In this document: positions 26,834 through 34,897 of the stretch, piece by piece
Layout of the letters: each line of letters starts with the position of its first letter
Numbering within the stretch: position 1 is the stretch's first letter
Source: Levilactobacillus zymae DSM 19395
GTDB taxonomy: Bacteria; Bacillota; Bacilli; Lactobacillales; Lactobacillaceae
Assembly (NCBI RefSeq): GCF_001434115.1
Contig: NZ_AZDW01000050.1
Location: 66,679-130,678 of the forward strand
DNA: 64,000 nt
Reading direction: 5' to 3'
Made by a program: the position numbers and the translations under genes
The notes under the pieces: model-generated
Told to the model about the DNA's origin: nothing
Databases searched by the model: none
Seen by the model: only the letters and a program-made list of their open reading frames with translations

Positions 26834-27076
26834 ATGTCAAAACAAACGTGGTTTAAGGTGGGCGCCGGCGGTTACGGGGCGGCGACCTGGCTGGTGATCT
26901 GGCTGGTATTGGGCTGGTTACGCGCTTGGCCGCACTGGCTCAACGTGATCCTAGCGTTTCTGATCATTCTGGGCAGTAATTGGGTCCTGCGGTGGGTCCC
27001 GCAACATAGTCTAGCTCACGATTACTGGGCGGTCGGTTTCATCGGGTGTACGGGCCTGTTCATCCTACTGACCTAG
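26834..27076 (+). CDS. Small three-span membrane protein
   Basis: This is 80 residues from ATG 26834, chosen because GAGGGGG lies 8 bases upstream; a longer reading from 26777 has no such site. The sequence is mostly hydrophobic, with three spans (GAATWLVIWLVLGWL, LNVILAFLIILGSNWVL, WAVGFIGCTGLFILL). I do not recognise a family. It lies between two Apf-like cell-wall genes and has its own terminator (27147-27180). Confidence 0.65.
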   Translation: MSKQTWFKVGAGGYGAATWLVIWLVLGWLRAWPHWLNVILAFLIILGSNWVLRWVPQHSLAHDYWAVGFIGCTGLFILLT

Positions 27077-27402
27077 ACGTTAACTACATATTATAGAAGA
27101 AAAGGGGAAATTCCGGCAGCTCTGACTGATTGGATTTCCCGGTTGATGGCGGTCGTCCCCGGTGGGCGGCCGCCTTTTTTGACGTTGCGGCCCCGCATTT
27201 TACGCAAAATCACGCCCGAAAGCGATTACTCACCGCCTGTATGTTTCAGGGGGATTAACCAGATTGCGAAATGTCACATTTCCCCGTTTTTCTTAATTCG
27301 TTCGTCATCTAACTTCAATTCGGGTGTAACCTCCAGCGGTTATGATAGTAACCGTTAAGTAATCACGACAGATTCACCAAATTCAAGGAGGACATTCATT
27401 TT
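27077..27402. other. Intergenic region upstream of Apf-like gene 2
   Basis: It contains a GC-rich terminator at 27147-27180 (GGCGGtCG...CGgCCGCC then TTTTTT). The palindrome GAAATG-TCA-CATTTC lies at 27268-27282, followed by TTTTTCTTAATTCG and a -10 TATGAT near 27342, paralleling the module upstream of copy 1. The 71-codon ORF across it has no ribosome site. Confidence 0.6.
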
Positions 27403-28086
27403 ATGAATTTCAAAAAAGCTTTAGTATCGACTCTTGGGACCGCCGCTATTTTAGGCGCAGGTTTCTTCGCCAGCACCACTTCCGCTAACGCCGACGTCCG
27501 GGTAACGGTGAAATCGGGAGACACGGTCGCTAAGATTGCCAACCAATACAACTCAAGCGTTTCGGCCATTGAATCGGCCAACAGTTTAAAGAACGTTAAC
27601 ATGATTTACGTGGGCGAATCCCTGGTCATCCCAAGTTCCGCATCCACGACCACGACGACCAAAACTACGACGCCAAGCACCAGTCAAACTACTAGTGCTA
27701 ACACGGCCGCCGCAACCACAACGCGCGCAGCCACGACGGGGACCACGAACTACAGTTCCCAACAAAACACCAACGCCAACACGGCCTCCACGACGGCTAA
27801 CACGGCCAACGCGTCAAGTACGTCGAGTGCCTCGACTAGCACTTCCACGAGCTCTTCGTCTAGCTCCGAAGCCGCAGCTAAGGCCTGGATTGCCAACAAG
27901 GAATCCGGTGGCTCATACTCCGCGACGAACGGGCAATACATTGGGAAGTACCAATTAAGTTCTTCCTACTTGAACGGGGACTACTCCGCGGCCAACCAAG
28001 AAAAGGTCGCCAACCAATACGTGGCTTCCCGTTACGGCTCTTGGGCTAAGGCTCAAGCCTTCTGGCAAGCTAACGGTTGGTACTAA
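27403..28086 (+). CDS. Apf-like secreted cell-wall protein with LysM domain (copy 2)
   Basis: This is 227 residues and a paralogue of the gene at 25996: signal peptide ending near TSANADV, LysM (TVKSGDTVAKIANQYNSSVSAIESANSL...ESLVIP), a longer Thr/Ser/Ala linker, and a C-terminal domain nearly identical to copy 1 (AKAWIANKESGGSYSATNGQYIGKYQ...WQANGWY). The 3' halves are also similar at DNA level, suggesting recent duplication or gene conversion. AAGGAGG precedes the ATG and a terminator follows at 28118-28150. Confidence 0.9.
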   Translation: MNFKKALVSTLGTAAILGAGFFASTTSANADVRVTVKSGDTVAKIANQYNSSVSAIESANSLKNVNMIYVGESLVIPSSASTTTTTKTTTPSTSQTTSANTAAATTTRAATTGTTNYSSQQNTNANTASTTANTANASSTSSASTSTSTSSSSSSEAAAKAWIANKESGGSYSATNGQYIGKYQLSSSYLNGDYSAANQEKVANQYVASRYGSWAKAQAFWQANGWY

Positions 28087-28117
28087 ACCAAGGGATCTAA
28101 AAAAACTAACCAGTCTG

Positions 28118-28150
28118 AAAGCCGCCATCATCCGCGATGGCGGCTTTTGG
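28118..28150 (+). terminator. Terminator of Apf-like gene 2
   Basis: AAAGCCGCCATC and GATGGCGGCTTT form a 12-bp stem with a short loop, followed by T. Confidence 0.88.
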
Positions 28151-28241
28151 CGTGGAAAGTTCCCGGTGAAAGGCACCAGAACGGCAGAAAATGGGATAAT
28201 TCGTTGAAAAATGACCCCACTTTATGGTAAATGGGGCGGAC

Positions 28242-28259
28242 TGTTACGATTTTGTAACA
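28242..28259 (+). promoter_or_regulatory. TGTTAC-N6-GTAACA palindrome upstream of Apf-like gene 3
   Basis: A perfect 6-6-6 inverted repeat lies about 70 bases before the proposed start of the third Apf-like gene. It is an operator candidate for an unknown regulator and differs from the module of copies 1 and 2. Confidence 0.45.
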
Positions 28260-28327
28260 TAGCAACAACGGCTCTGTAACTTGAACAAGTTAAGATGGGG
28301 TTAAGAATTCACTAGGGGGTTATTTCC

Positions 28328-28684
28328 ATTAAAGTTAAACATTTATTCATGGTTATGTTAACCGTTCTGGCACTAGCCTTACCTAGTGTAGCGGGTGTAG
28401 CTGATAATACGATCACGGCTCAGGCCAAGACCAAGGTAACTTACGTTTCGAACCTTTCGAAGAAACAACAGGCCGCCAAAGACTGGATCGCCATGCGCGA
28501 ATCCGGGGGCAATTACCGGGCCCGCAACGGGATCTACTACGGTAAGTACCAACTGACCATCTCGATGCTTCACGGTGATTACAGCAAGGCCAACCAAGAA
28601 AAAACGGCCGACCGTTACACCCGTAACCGGTACGGAACCTGGACGAAGGCAAAACGCCACTGGGTCTCCCATCACTGGTACTAA
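28328..28684 (+). CDS. Short Apf-like secreted protein without LysM (copy 3), probable ATT start
   Basis: The C-terminal domain (AKDWIAMRESGGNYRARNGIYYGKYQ...WVSHHWY) matches the two larger paralogues, but there is no LysM or linker. The first ATG (28349) lacks a ribosome site and gives a signal peptide without positive charges. An in-frame ATT at 28328 lies 8 bases after AGGGGG and yields KVKHLFMVMLTVLALALPSVAG, a complete signal peptide of 118-residue total length. I therefore prefer the ATT start. It is highly basic and probably binds the wall by charge. A strong terminator follows at 28698-28732. Confidence 0.75.
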   Translation: MKVKHLFMVMLTVLALALPSVAGVADNTITAQAKTKVTYVSNLSKKQQAAKDWIAMRESGGNYRARNGIYYGKYQLTISMLHGDYSKANQEKTADRYTRNRYGTWTKAKRHWVSHHWY

Positions 28685-28697
28685 ACTCGACATAGCT

Positions 28698-28733
28698 AAG
28701 GCGTTCAATCTGCAGATTGAACGCCTTTTTTCT
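28698..28733 (+). terminator. Terminator of Apf-like gene 3
   Basis: AAGGCGTTCAATCT and AGATTGAACGCCTT pair almost without a loop, followed by TTTTT. Confidence 0.92.
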
Positions 28734-28800
28734 TTGGTCACTTTGGCTAAACCCGTTACCGAATTTAGCCGGGGAATCTGGCGATTTAGATGATTCTTTC

Positions 28801-28829
28801 TTGAAAGCGGATACAATATTCTTTACACT
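28801..28829 (+). promoter_or_regulatory. ackA promoter with overlapping cre-like box
   Basis: TTGAAA (28801-28806), 17 bases and TACACT (28824-28829) form a promoter. TGAAAGCGGATACA (28802-28815) matches cre with one mismatch and is identical to the box upstream of the GH43 gene. Confidence 0.55.
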
Positions 28830-28866
28830 AGGAAGTAATCAATGCAAGATTGGGAGGGGTCACTGT

Positions 28867-30057
28867 ATGACCAAAGTATTAGCTATCAACGCCGGAAGTT
28901 CCACCTTGAAATGGAAACTGTTTTCCATGCCGGATGAAACCGTCATTGCATCGGGTTTGGTGGACCGGTTGAATTTACCCGGCTCAATCTTTAAGGTCAA
29001 GCTCGCCAACGGGCAGAAGTACACGGAAACCAAGGATAACATTACCAACAAGCTCGCGGCGGCCATGGTGCTGACGCGGCTGAAGACCTACGGCATCCTG
29101 GACCATTTGAGCGAAATTGCCGGGGTCGGACACCGCATCGTGGCCGGCGGGGAATTGTTCAAGGACTCGGCCGTGATCACGCCGTTGGTTTTGAAACAAA
29201 TCAAGGCGTTAAAGGACTACGCGCCGCTACATAATCCCGTGCAGGCTTACTACATCGAGGTCTTCCAACAACTGTTGCCGGAAGCCCAAGAAGTCGCGGT
29301 CTTTGACACGTCGCTGTATGCGGACATGCCCGCGGTCAATTACCTCTATAGTATTCCGTACGAATACTACGAAAACTTTGGCGCCCGGAAATACGGCGCC
29401 CACGGGACCAGCCACCGGTACGTCTCGGCCCGGACCGCAGAGATCCTGGGCAAGCCGTTAAAGGACCTCAAGCTGGTGACCTTACACCTGGGCTCCGGCT
29501 CATCGGTTACCGCCTTCGACCACGGCAAGGCCCTCGACACCTCGATGGGCTTCACGCCGCTGGCCGGGGTGATGATGGGGACCCGTTCCGGGGACATTGA
29601 CCCGTCGTTAGTGGGCTACCTGGCCGAAAAGTTGGACGTCACCATGCCGAAGATGATCGACATCTTGAACCACAAGTCCGGTCTACTGGGCGTTTCCGAA
29701 CTGTCACCCGACCAACGAGACCTGGAAAAGACGCAGGCTGAGCGGCCGAAGTCGAAGCTAGCCCTCGACATGTTCGTCAACCGGGTGGTCCGGTACGTTG
29801 GGAGTTACGTGGCCGAACTGGGCGGTTTAGACGCCCTGGTCTTTACCGCGGGTTCCGGGGAGAACGGCATCGCCATGCGCCAGGCCATTGCGGATAAACT
29901 CGGTTACCTGGGCGTGGCAATCGACCCGGCCAAAAACGATTTCCGTGGCGAAGAGCACATCGTCAGTCCCGACGAGGCACCGGTCAAAGTGCTGGTCGTC
30001 CCGACGAACGAAGAGCTAATGATCGTGCGCGACGTGATGCGGTTAGGGAAACTTTAA
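28867..30057 (+). CDS. ackA: Acetate kinase
   Basis: This is 396 residues from ATG 28867 after GGGAGGGG; the frame stays open for 50 codons upstream but that part is intergenic. ASKHA-fold motifs: NAGSSTLKWKLF (residues 7-18), GHRIVAGGE, HGTSHRYVS, HLGSGSSV and GVMMGTRSGDIDP. It converts acetyl phosphate and ADP to acetate and ATP, the energy-yielding end of the phosphoketolase pathway. It is monocistronic. A cre-like box overlaps the -35. Confidence 0.95.
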   Translation: MTKVLAINAGSSTLKWKLFSMPDETVIASGLVDRLNLPGSIFKVKLANGQKYTETKDNITNKLAAAMVLTRLKTYGILDHLSEIAGVGHRIVAGGELFKDSAVITPLVLKQIKALKDYAPLHNPVQAYYIEVFQQLLPEAQEVAVFDTSLYADMPAVNYLYSIPYEYYENFGARKYGAHGTSHRYVSARTAEILGKPLKDLKLVTLHLGSGSSVTAFDHGKALDTSMGFTPLAGVMMGTRSGDIDPSLVGYLAEKLDVTMPKMIDILNHKSGLLGVSELSPDQRDLEKTQAERPKSKLALDMFVNRVVRYVGSYVAELGGLDALVFTAGSGENGIAMRQAIADKLGYLGVAIDPAKNDFRGEEHIVSPDEAPVKVLVVPTNEELMIVRDVMRLGKL

Positions 30058-30102
30058 CCTGTCGTTAAGGTTCAACGGTTGAATATTTCAGTTCAATAAC
30101 AA

Positions 30103-30121
30103 CCATGACAATCTGTCATGG
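30103..30121 (+). promoter_or_regulatory. Cell-wall gene upstream module 2 (CCATGACA-N3-TGTCATGG)
   Basis: A perfect 8-3-8 palindrome lies about 100 bases upstream of the 3D-domain gene. Its ATGACAnnnTGTCAT core is the same as in the palindrome at 25873-25889, at a similar distance from the gene. Confidence 0.6.
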
Positions 30122-30219
30122 GAAACGATCTTCTTTAACCGAGCGGTAACCTGACGTTAACTCGGTTGTGATTTGGCGGCGGTAAGCTGTAGTCAATCAA
30201 TAAGGAGGTCGTTTTTTTC

Positions 30220-30738
30220 ATGACAATTCAGAAAACGTTAGTTACCGCATTAGGGTTGGCAACGGTGGTGGCCGGTTTAGGACTTTCCAGCGTGACCGCC
30301 AACGCGGCTACGACAGCGCCAGCGACCGCAACTCAACCAGCGGGACCAACGTCTACCGCACCTTACACGCAACACAACACCTATAATTTAACGCATTCTA
30401 CGGGCACCACGAGCACCACGGGGACCAGTACAGAGACGACGACCAGCACCAGCACGACTAGCAGTAAAGCGTCCGGGGCCACCATCACCGAGGCGCAATT
30501 TGAAAGCCAAGGGGTGGTCTATCTCAACGGTAACAAGTGGACCTACTATTCTGGTAGCCAGACGGCCGACGGCACTAGTATTAGTGCGAACGGCCTGGAT
30601 TCTAACGGCTACCGGGTCGTGGCGGCGCCCGCCAGCGTTCCGTTTGGCACCAAAATCATGACGCCACTGGGCATGGGGGTCGTGCATGACCGCGGGACGG
30701 CCATCACCGGCAACCATTACGATGTGGTGATTCAGTAA
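30220..30738 (+). CDS. Secreted 3D-domain protein
   Basis: This is 172 residues. A signal peptide (MTIQKTLVTALGLATVVAGL...ANA) precedes a long Thr/Ser linker and a C-terminal 3D-type double-psi-beta-barrel segment: VAAPASVPFGTKIMTPLGMGVVHDRGTAITGNHYDVVIQ (positions about 130-172, described in part). Asp in HDRG and YDV remain, but the first Asp of the usual triad appears replaced (VAAP instead of V-D-P), so catalysis is doubtful. 3D domains occur in MltA-like and resuscitation-type wall enzymes. AAGGAGG precedes the ATG. Its upstream module resembles that of the Apf-like genes. Confidence 0.75.
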   Translation: MTIQKTLVTALGLATVVAGLGLSSVTANAATTAPATATQPAGPTSTAPYTQHNTYNLTHSTGTTSTTGTSTETTTSTSTTSSKASGATITEAQFESQGVVYLNGNKWTYYSGSQTADGTSISANGLDSNGYRVVAAPASVPFGTKIMTPLGMGVVHDRGTAITGNHYDVVIQ

Positions 30739-30765
30739 CCCCAACCTTTCAACCCCTTAAATCCT

Positions 30766-30810
30766 AAAAAAGACCAGTTCACTTTGCGGTGAACTGGTCT
30801 TTTTAGGTCT
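30766..30810. terminator. Bidirectional terminator between the 3D gene and the xyloside transporter
   Basis: AAAAGACCAGTTCAC and GTGAACTGGTCTTTT flank TTTGCG, with A and T tracts on the outer sides. Confidence 0.92.
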
Positions 30811-30822
30811 ATTCTGCGAAGT

Positions 30823-32055
30823 TTAGCGTTTGACGGACTTGATGGAGAGCATCAGAATTCCACCGATCAAGGAGAAGACAAAGGAAAACAGGAAGATTGC
30901 GGAGAAGCCGAAGAGGGAAATCACCGCGGCGGCAATCACGGGCGCAATGGCCTGCGTGACCGTGTTGCCCAGGTTGTAGACGCCCAGGAAGAAGGCGACC
31001 CGGTTTTGGTCGGGGATGACTTCGAGGTTCAGCAGGTTATCCAGGGAGTTCCACATTCCCATCCCGATTCCGGCGGCAAATGCGTAGATGATGATTCCGA
31101 TGTTGTCGCGGAGGAAGAAGAGGGCTAGGGCCCCAAAGGCCAAGAAGATGGTGGAGAAACCCACGGGGTATTTCAGAATCTTGAACTTATCCGAGACCGG
31201 ACCGGCCACGAAGCCCATGAAAATTCCGAAAATCAGCATAATCAGGTTAATCAATTGAATCGAGGATTGGGTTTGACTACCGCGGTGCAGGAAGTCGGTC
31301 ATGATGTAGAGAATGTAACCGGTGATGGCGAAGTTCCCGACGCCTTGGAAGAGCTTTCCCATTAAGGCTAGGTAGTAGTCGCGACCCACGGACCACCCGG
31401 GGAAGATGGCCTTGGCGTCCTTTAACGTCAACTTAGGCTTGGGTTGTTTCGGCGCGTCGACGTCATCGACGTTGGAAGGTTCGTGAACGATCAATACAGC
31501 GATGAGTACCCCAACAAAGGCGATAATCCCAAAAATCACGAAGCCTAACCGGAACTGACTTAGGAACATGGCACCGATGACGTTAAACCCGTTGTTTCCT
31601 AGCGCCATCCCCAGGCCCCCGTAAGCGGAGGAGGCGGTTCCCCGTCCATCCTTCGGGGCGAAGTCAATCCAGGCGACCATTGGGGCTACGATGAAGTTCA
31701 GGGCGGCTTGGCCCACCATCCAGGCGGCTAACAGAACGGGAACGGTGGGAGAAACGGAGGCCGCCATCATGGCTAACATGAAGACGAACGCCCCACCCAT
31801 GATCCACGGCGCCCGCTTACCGAACCGAGACTTGGTCTTGTCGGAAAGGGCTCCGGCAATCATGTTGGAAATGGCCGCAACGATCATCCCACAGGTGGAG
31901 AAGAGGGCGACCAGCTCGATTTTGTGCGGCGCGTCCAGATGTTGAATCAACGCGGGCAAAAATAGGCTGTTCATGACGATGTAGGGGCCTAGCCAGCTGG
32001 CCGGACCGATGATGAGGCCGGGAACCAGCCGTTTTAACGAAATAGTTGTTTTCAT
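30823..32055 (-). CDS. MFS sugar transporter downstream of GH43
   Basis: This is 410 residues from ATG 32055. Twelve hydrophobic spans are seen, with the loop GALSDKTKSRFGKRAPWIMGG typical of the glycoside-pentoside-hexuronide/SLC45-like group. It starts right after the GH43 stop, and its GAAAGG ribosome site lies inside that gene's end, indicating a two-gene operon. Import of xylosides or xylo-oligosaccharides is inferred from the partner enzyme. A longer ORF reading (to 32175) overlaps GH43 and is rejected. Confidence 0.85.
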   Translation of the reverse strand: MKTTISLKRLVPGLIIGPASWLGPYIVMNSLFLPALIQHLDAPHKIELVALFSTCGMIVAAISNMIAGALSDKTKSRFGKRAPWIMGGAFVFMLAMMAASVSPTVPVLLAAWMVGQAALNFIVAPMVAWIDFAPKDGRGTASSAYGGLGMALGNNGFNVIGAMFLSQFRLGFVIFGIIAFVGVLIAVLIVHEPSNVDDVDAPKQPKPKLTLKDAKAIFPGWSVGRDYYLALMGKLFQGVGNFAITGYILYIMTDFLHRGSQTQSSIQLINLIMLIFGIFMGFVAGPVSDKFKILKYPVGFSTIFLAFGALALFFLRDNIGIIIYAFAAGIGMGMWNSLDNLLNLEVIPDQNRVAFFLGVYNLGNTVTQAIAPVIAAAVISLFGFSAIFLFSFVFSLIGGILMLSIKSVKR

Positions 32056-32056
32056 G

Positions 32057-33739
32057 TTAATTTTCCTTTCGGGTGAGGTGATGATTGTGCACTTGATAAT
32101 GGCTAAAGTCTGCGGCCGAGGCGTGTTGGTAGGCGTCGACCGAACCGATGAAGTTGAAGAGACCGGTAAACCCACCGATTTCGCCGGGTTCGCCGTTGAC
32201 CCCTTCGTCGGACAGGTAGCTGACGTCGCGAGTAGGACCTAAAACTTGCCACTCATCGTTAGCGGCGAACCGGTAGGCAAAGGTGGCTTGGCCGTCAGCG
32301 TAATCAATCTTGAGGTCGGCGTGGTTGGCCGGGACTGTGGCAAGGTCGAAACGGTGATCGATCCGGTCGCCCAATTTAGCTTGCAGGACCTTTAAGATGG
32401 TCCGGGTCCCATCCGCTGAGGGGCAAAGGCACAGGTAGATCCAGTTGTTTGAATCGTAGTAGAGGCCTAAGCCGGCCGTTTGCGAGTAGTGCACGGGCGC
32501 AAAGTCAACGGTGGTTTGGACCGTGTAGTTCAGTGAAGTCGCGCGGGTGGCCATGATGGCGGGATTAACTTGGGAGAAGAAGGAATTGCGACCATGAATT
32601 CGGAGATATCCCGGGCGTTCGGTGGTGTTGACCCAGTCGGTGGTTTGTGACTGGTAAGGGGTCATGAAATGCTGGTCGGGCGTGGCGGTATTGAACGTGA
32701 CGTCGAGATCGTCGGCCGTCAAGTCTTGCGGTCCACTGGTGGCCCGGGGACCCTCGAAGGTGGACTTAGCAAGGTTCGACCCATCGGCCATCTGGAGCCA
32801 GCCGTCAGCCGTCCAGGTCATTTTTTGAAGTGACGTTTCGCGGCCTAACGGGTTCAACGTGGTGCCCTTTAACGGCCGTGACATCAGGTGAGCCACGTAC
32901 CATTCGTCGTCTGGAGTCTGGACCAAAGACCCGTGGCCGGCCTTTTGCATCCGACTATGGGGGTTGACCATCTCAAAGTGCCCGGCGTCGGGATCGCCCA
33001 ACGAGAAGAGGTGTTGGGGCGCGGAGGTGATGATGGGTTCGCCGGTTGGGTTAGGCTCGTAGGGACCGAAGATCTGCTTGGCCCGGCCAATTTCGACCCC
33101 GTGCGCGTAGCCGGTCCCCCCTGCGGCAATCAGTAAATAGTAGTAGCCATCGTGGTGGTACAACTGGGGAGCTTCGGCACAGCCCCGGGTGGTGAAACCG
33201 GTGGTGACGCGGTGCCAGTCGCCGATAATCCCCCCGTTAGCTAGGTCGACTTCGGCGATGACGATGTGGCCGGGTGCTTGGTAACCGGTCCGCGTCTCCC
33301 ATTCGAGAATCGAGACGTAGTGTTTGCCGTCGGCGTCGTGGAAGAGGGCCGGGTCAAAGCCAATCGAGGTCAGATAAACGGGGGCCGACCAGGGACCGTA
33401 GATACTATCAGCACTCATGGCGTAGGAATCCGCGTTGAACTCGCGGCCGGCCATGTTCTGCATGTGCGAGTAAGCCAACCAGTATTTGTGGGTCTGGTGG
33501 TCGTAGGACAGGTGTGGGGCCCAAATGCCGGCCGGGGTGTTGGTCCCGCGCAGGTTCACTTCGTCGTGTTGTAGCACGTAGGTGATTAGCGACCAGTTGA
33601 CCAGGTCGCGGGAGTGAAAGATTTGCACGCCGGGGTTCCAGTGGAACGTTGAGGTGGCGATGTAGTAGTCGTGGTCGACACGGATGATCGACGGGTCGGG
33701 GGCCATCCCCGGAATAATTGGATTATTAAAACTTGTCAT
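32057..33739 (-). CDS. GH43 beta-xylosidase (XynB-like)
   Basis: This is 560 residues from ATG 33739 (AGAGG 9 bases upstream). GH43 catalytic residues are visible: Asp15 (PDPSIIR), Asp129 (IGFDPALFHD) and Glu189 (GCAEAPQLY). A C-terminal beta-sandwich follows, as in the ~540-residue beta-xylosidases. It has no signal peptide, so it acts on imported short xylo-oligosaccharides. It is co-transcribed with the MFS transporter and divergent from an AraC-type regulator. A cre-like box at 33822-33835 suggests glucose repression. Arabinofuranosidase side activity is common in this family. Confidence 0.9.
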   Translation of the reverse strand: MTSFNNPIIPGMAPDPSIIRVDHDYYIATSTFHWNPGVQIFHSRDLVNWSLITYVLQHDEVNLRGTNTPAGIWAPHLSYDHQTHKYWLAYSHMQNMAGREFNADSYAMSADSIYGPWSAPVYLTSIGFDPALFHDADGKHYVSILEWETRTGYQAPGHIVIAEVDLANGGIIGDWHRVTTGFTTRGCAEAPQLYHHDGYYYLLIAAGGTGYAHGVEIGRAKQIFGPYEPNPTGEPIITSAPQHLFSLGDPDAGHFEMVNPHSRMQKAGHGSLVQTPDDEWYVAHLMSRPLKGTTLNPLGRETSLQKMTWTADGWLQMADGSNLAKSTFEGPRATSGPQDLTADDLDVTFNTATPDQHFMTPYQSQTTDWVNTTERPGYLRIHGRNSFFSQVNPAIMATRATSLNYTVQTTVDFAPVHYSQTAGLGLYYDSNNWIYLCLCPSADGTRTILKVLQAKLGDRIDHRFDLATVPANHADLKIDYADGQATFAYRFAANDEWQVLGPTRDVSYLSDEGVNGEPGEIGGFTGLFNFIGSVDAYQHASAADFSHYQVHNHHLTRKEN

Positions 33740-33821
33740 GATTAAAGACCTCTTTAGTTTCAAACTTGGGTATAATTAGGAAGTAGTTCATAGGTTGTTT
33801 AAGACAAACTTGATGATAGCA

Positions 33822-33858
33822 TGAAAGCGGATACACAGTTAGTTGTTTCGACCAACTA
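33822..33858. promoter_or_regulatory. cre-like box and TAGTTG-N7-CAACTA palindrome between GH43 and the AraC gene
   Basis: TGAAAGCGGATACA (33822-33835) fits cre with one mismatch. The inverted repeat TAGTTG...CAACTA (33840-33858) is a candidate operator for the divergent AraC-family protein. Confidence 0.5.
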
Positions 33859-33920
33859 GTCAAAAGGGGCCGGTCAACAGGTAAAAATTGTGACCTTTTT
33901 CGGGTAAGGAGTGGGATATT

Positions 33921-34751
33921 TTGCCAAATAATCATCACGAAAACGTCGTGGCTAACGTCGACATCGGGGTACGCTTCTTCAAGTCGGCGGTGACCACCAG
34001 TGGGTACGTGCCGTTTCATTGGCACAACAGCATTGAACTGGTCTGTGTTTTTCAGGGGAAATTGGTGTTCAACCTCAACGGCCAGACTTACGAGATTGGG
34101 CCGCGGCAGTTCATGGTGGTCTCGTCGAGTGTGATCCATAGCGTGACCAACGACCCCAACGTGGCCCTGGTCCTCCAGGTGCCGTTACCGTACCTGGCCG
34201 CGTATTGCCGGCACCCGGAAGAGTTGGTCTTTACGGTGGAAGTAGACCAGCCGGCCGCCTATCAACAGATTGTGGCGGACTTTATCCAGTTGGATCGGCT
34301 TAATCACGACCAGCCGGAGGGGTACCTTTTCGACTTTGGGGCCACCGTTTTGGATCTCCTCAAGTTAGTGGTGACCCATTTCGCTCACCGGGGAGCCACC
34401 ACCAACGAGTTGACCAGTAATCTAAAGGAACTGATGGTCTACATTAACGCCAATTACACGACCAGCTTGTCGACGCAAAGGTTAGCCGACCAATTTGGCT
34501 ATAATCCCAGCTACCTTTCCCGGATGTTCAAGGAACAGGTGGGGTTAACGTTGACGGATTACGTCTATAAGGTCCGGCTCAATAACTTTTACCAGGACCT
34601 GTTAGTGACGACCATTCCGATTGGTACCCTGTTCAAGAAACACGGTTTGACCAACGTCAACATGGCCCGGACCTTATTTAGCCAGATGTATAATTGCTTA
34701 CCTAAACAGGCGCGGCAAGCTTATCAACGTACACACCAAACAAGGCCGTGA
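33921..34751 (+). CDS. AraC-family regulator (cupin plus HTH)
   Basis: This is 276 residues. It starts at TTG 33921, about 9 bases after AAGGAG. The N-terminal cupin-like sensor (FHWHNSIELVCVFQGKL, residues ~33-90) precedes two helix-turn-helix motifs at about 180-270 (LSTQRLADQFGYNPSYLSRMFKEQVG and the following helix, one domain). It diverges from the GH43/transporter operon and probably activates it in response to xyloside or xylose (inference). A terminator hairpin overlaps its stop codon (34734-34772). Confidence 0.88.
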   Translation: MPNNHHENVVANVDIGVRFFKSAVTTSGYVPFHWHNSIELVCVFQGKLVFNLNGQTYEIGPRQFMVVSSSVIHSVTNDPNVALVLQVPLPYLAAYCRHPEELVFTVEVDQPAAYQQIVADFIQLDRLNHDQPEGYLFDFGATVLDLLKLVVTHFAHRGATTNELTSNLKELMVYINANYTTSLSTQRLADQFGYNPSYLSRMFKEQVGLTLTDYVYKVRLNNFYQDLLVTTIPIGTLFKKHGLTNVNMARTLFSQMYNCLPKQARQAYQRTHQTRP

Positions 34752-34772
34752 CCAGAGTCACGACCTTGTTTG
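34734..34772 (+). terminator. Terminator overlapping the end of the AraC gene
   Basis: CCAAACAAGG...GTGAC pairs with GTCACG...CCTTGTTTGG. The left arm includes the stop codon. Confidence 0.8.
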
Positions 34773-34790
34773 GACTTCTTTGAATGAACG

Positions 34791-34882
34791 GTGCCGAAAT
34801 GTGCGCTCAAGGGCTATTGATTTCGTTTGGTCCGTGAGCCGATCGAGCTAAGGTCATGCGAGTCGGCTAACCGCTTTTGGCA
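34791..34882. other. Structured intergenic element between convergent genes
   Basis: GTGCCGAAA at the left and TTTTGGCAC at the right close a region that contains an inner AGCCGA...TCGGCT stem around a CGAGCTAAGG segment. It is not a simple terminator. A CCTTAGCTCG-containing segment near 48845 (other orientation) is similar. The function is unknown. Confidence 0.4.
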
Positions 34883-34897
34883 CCCTTGCTTAGGCGG

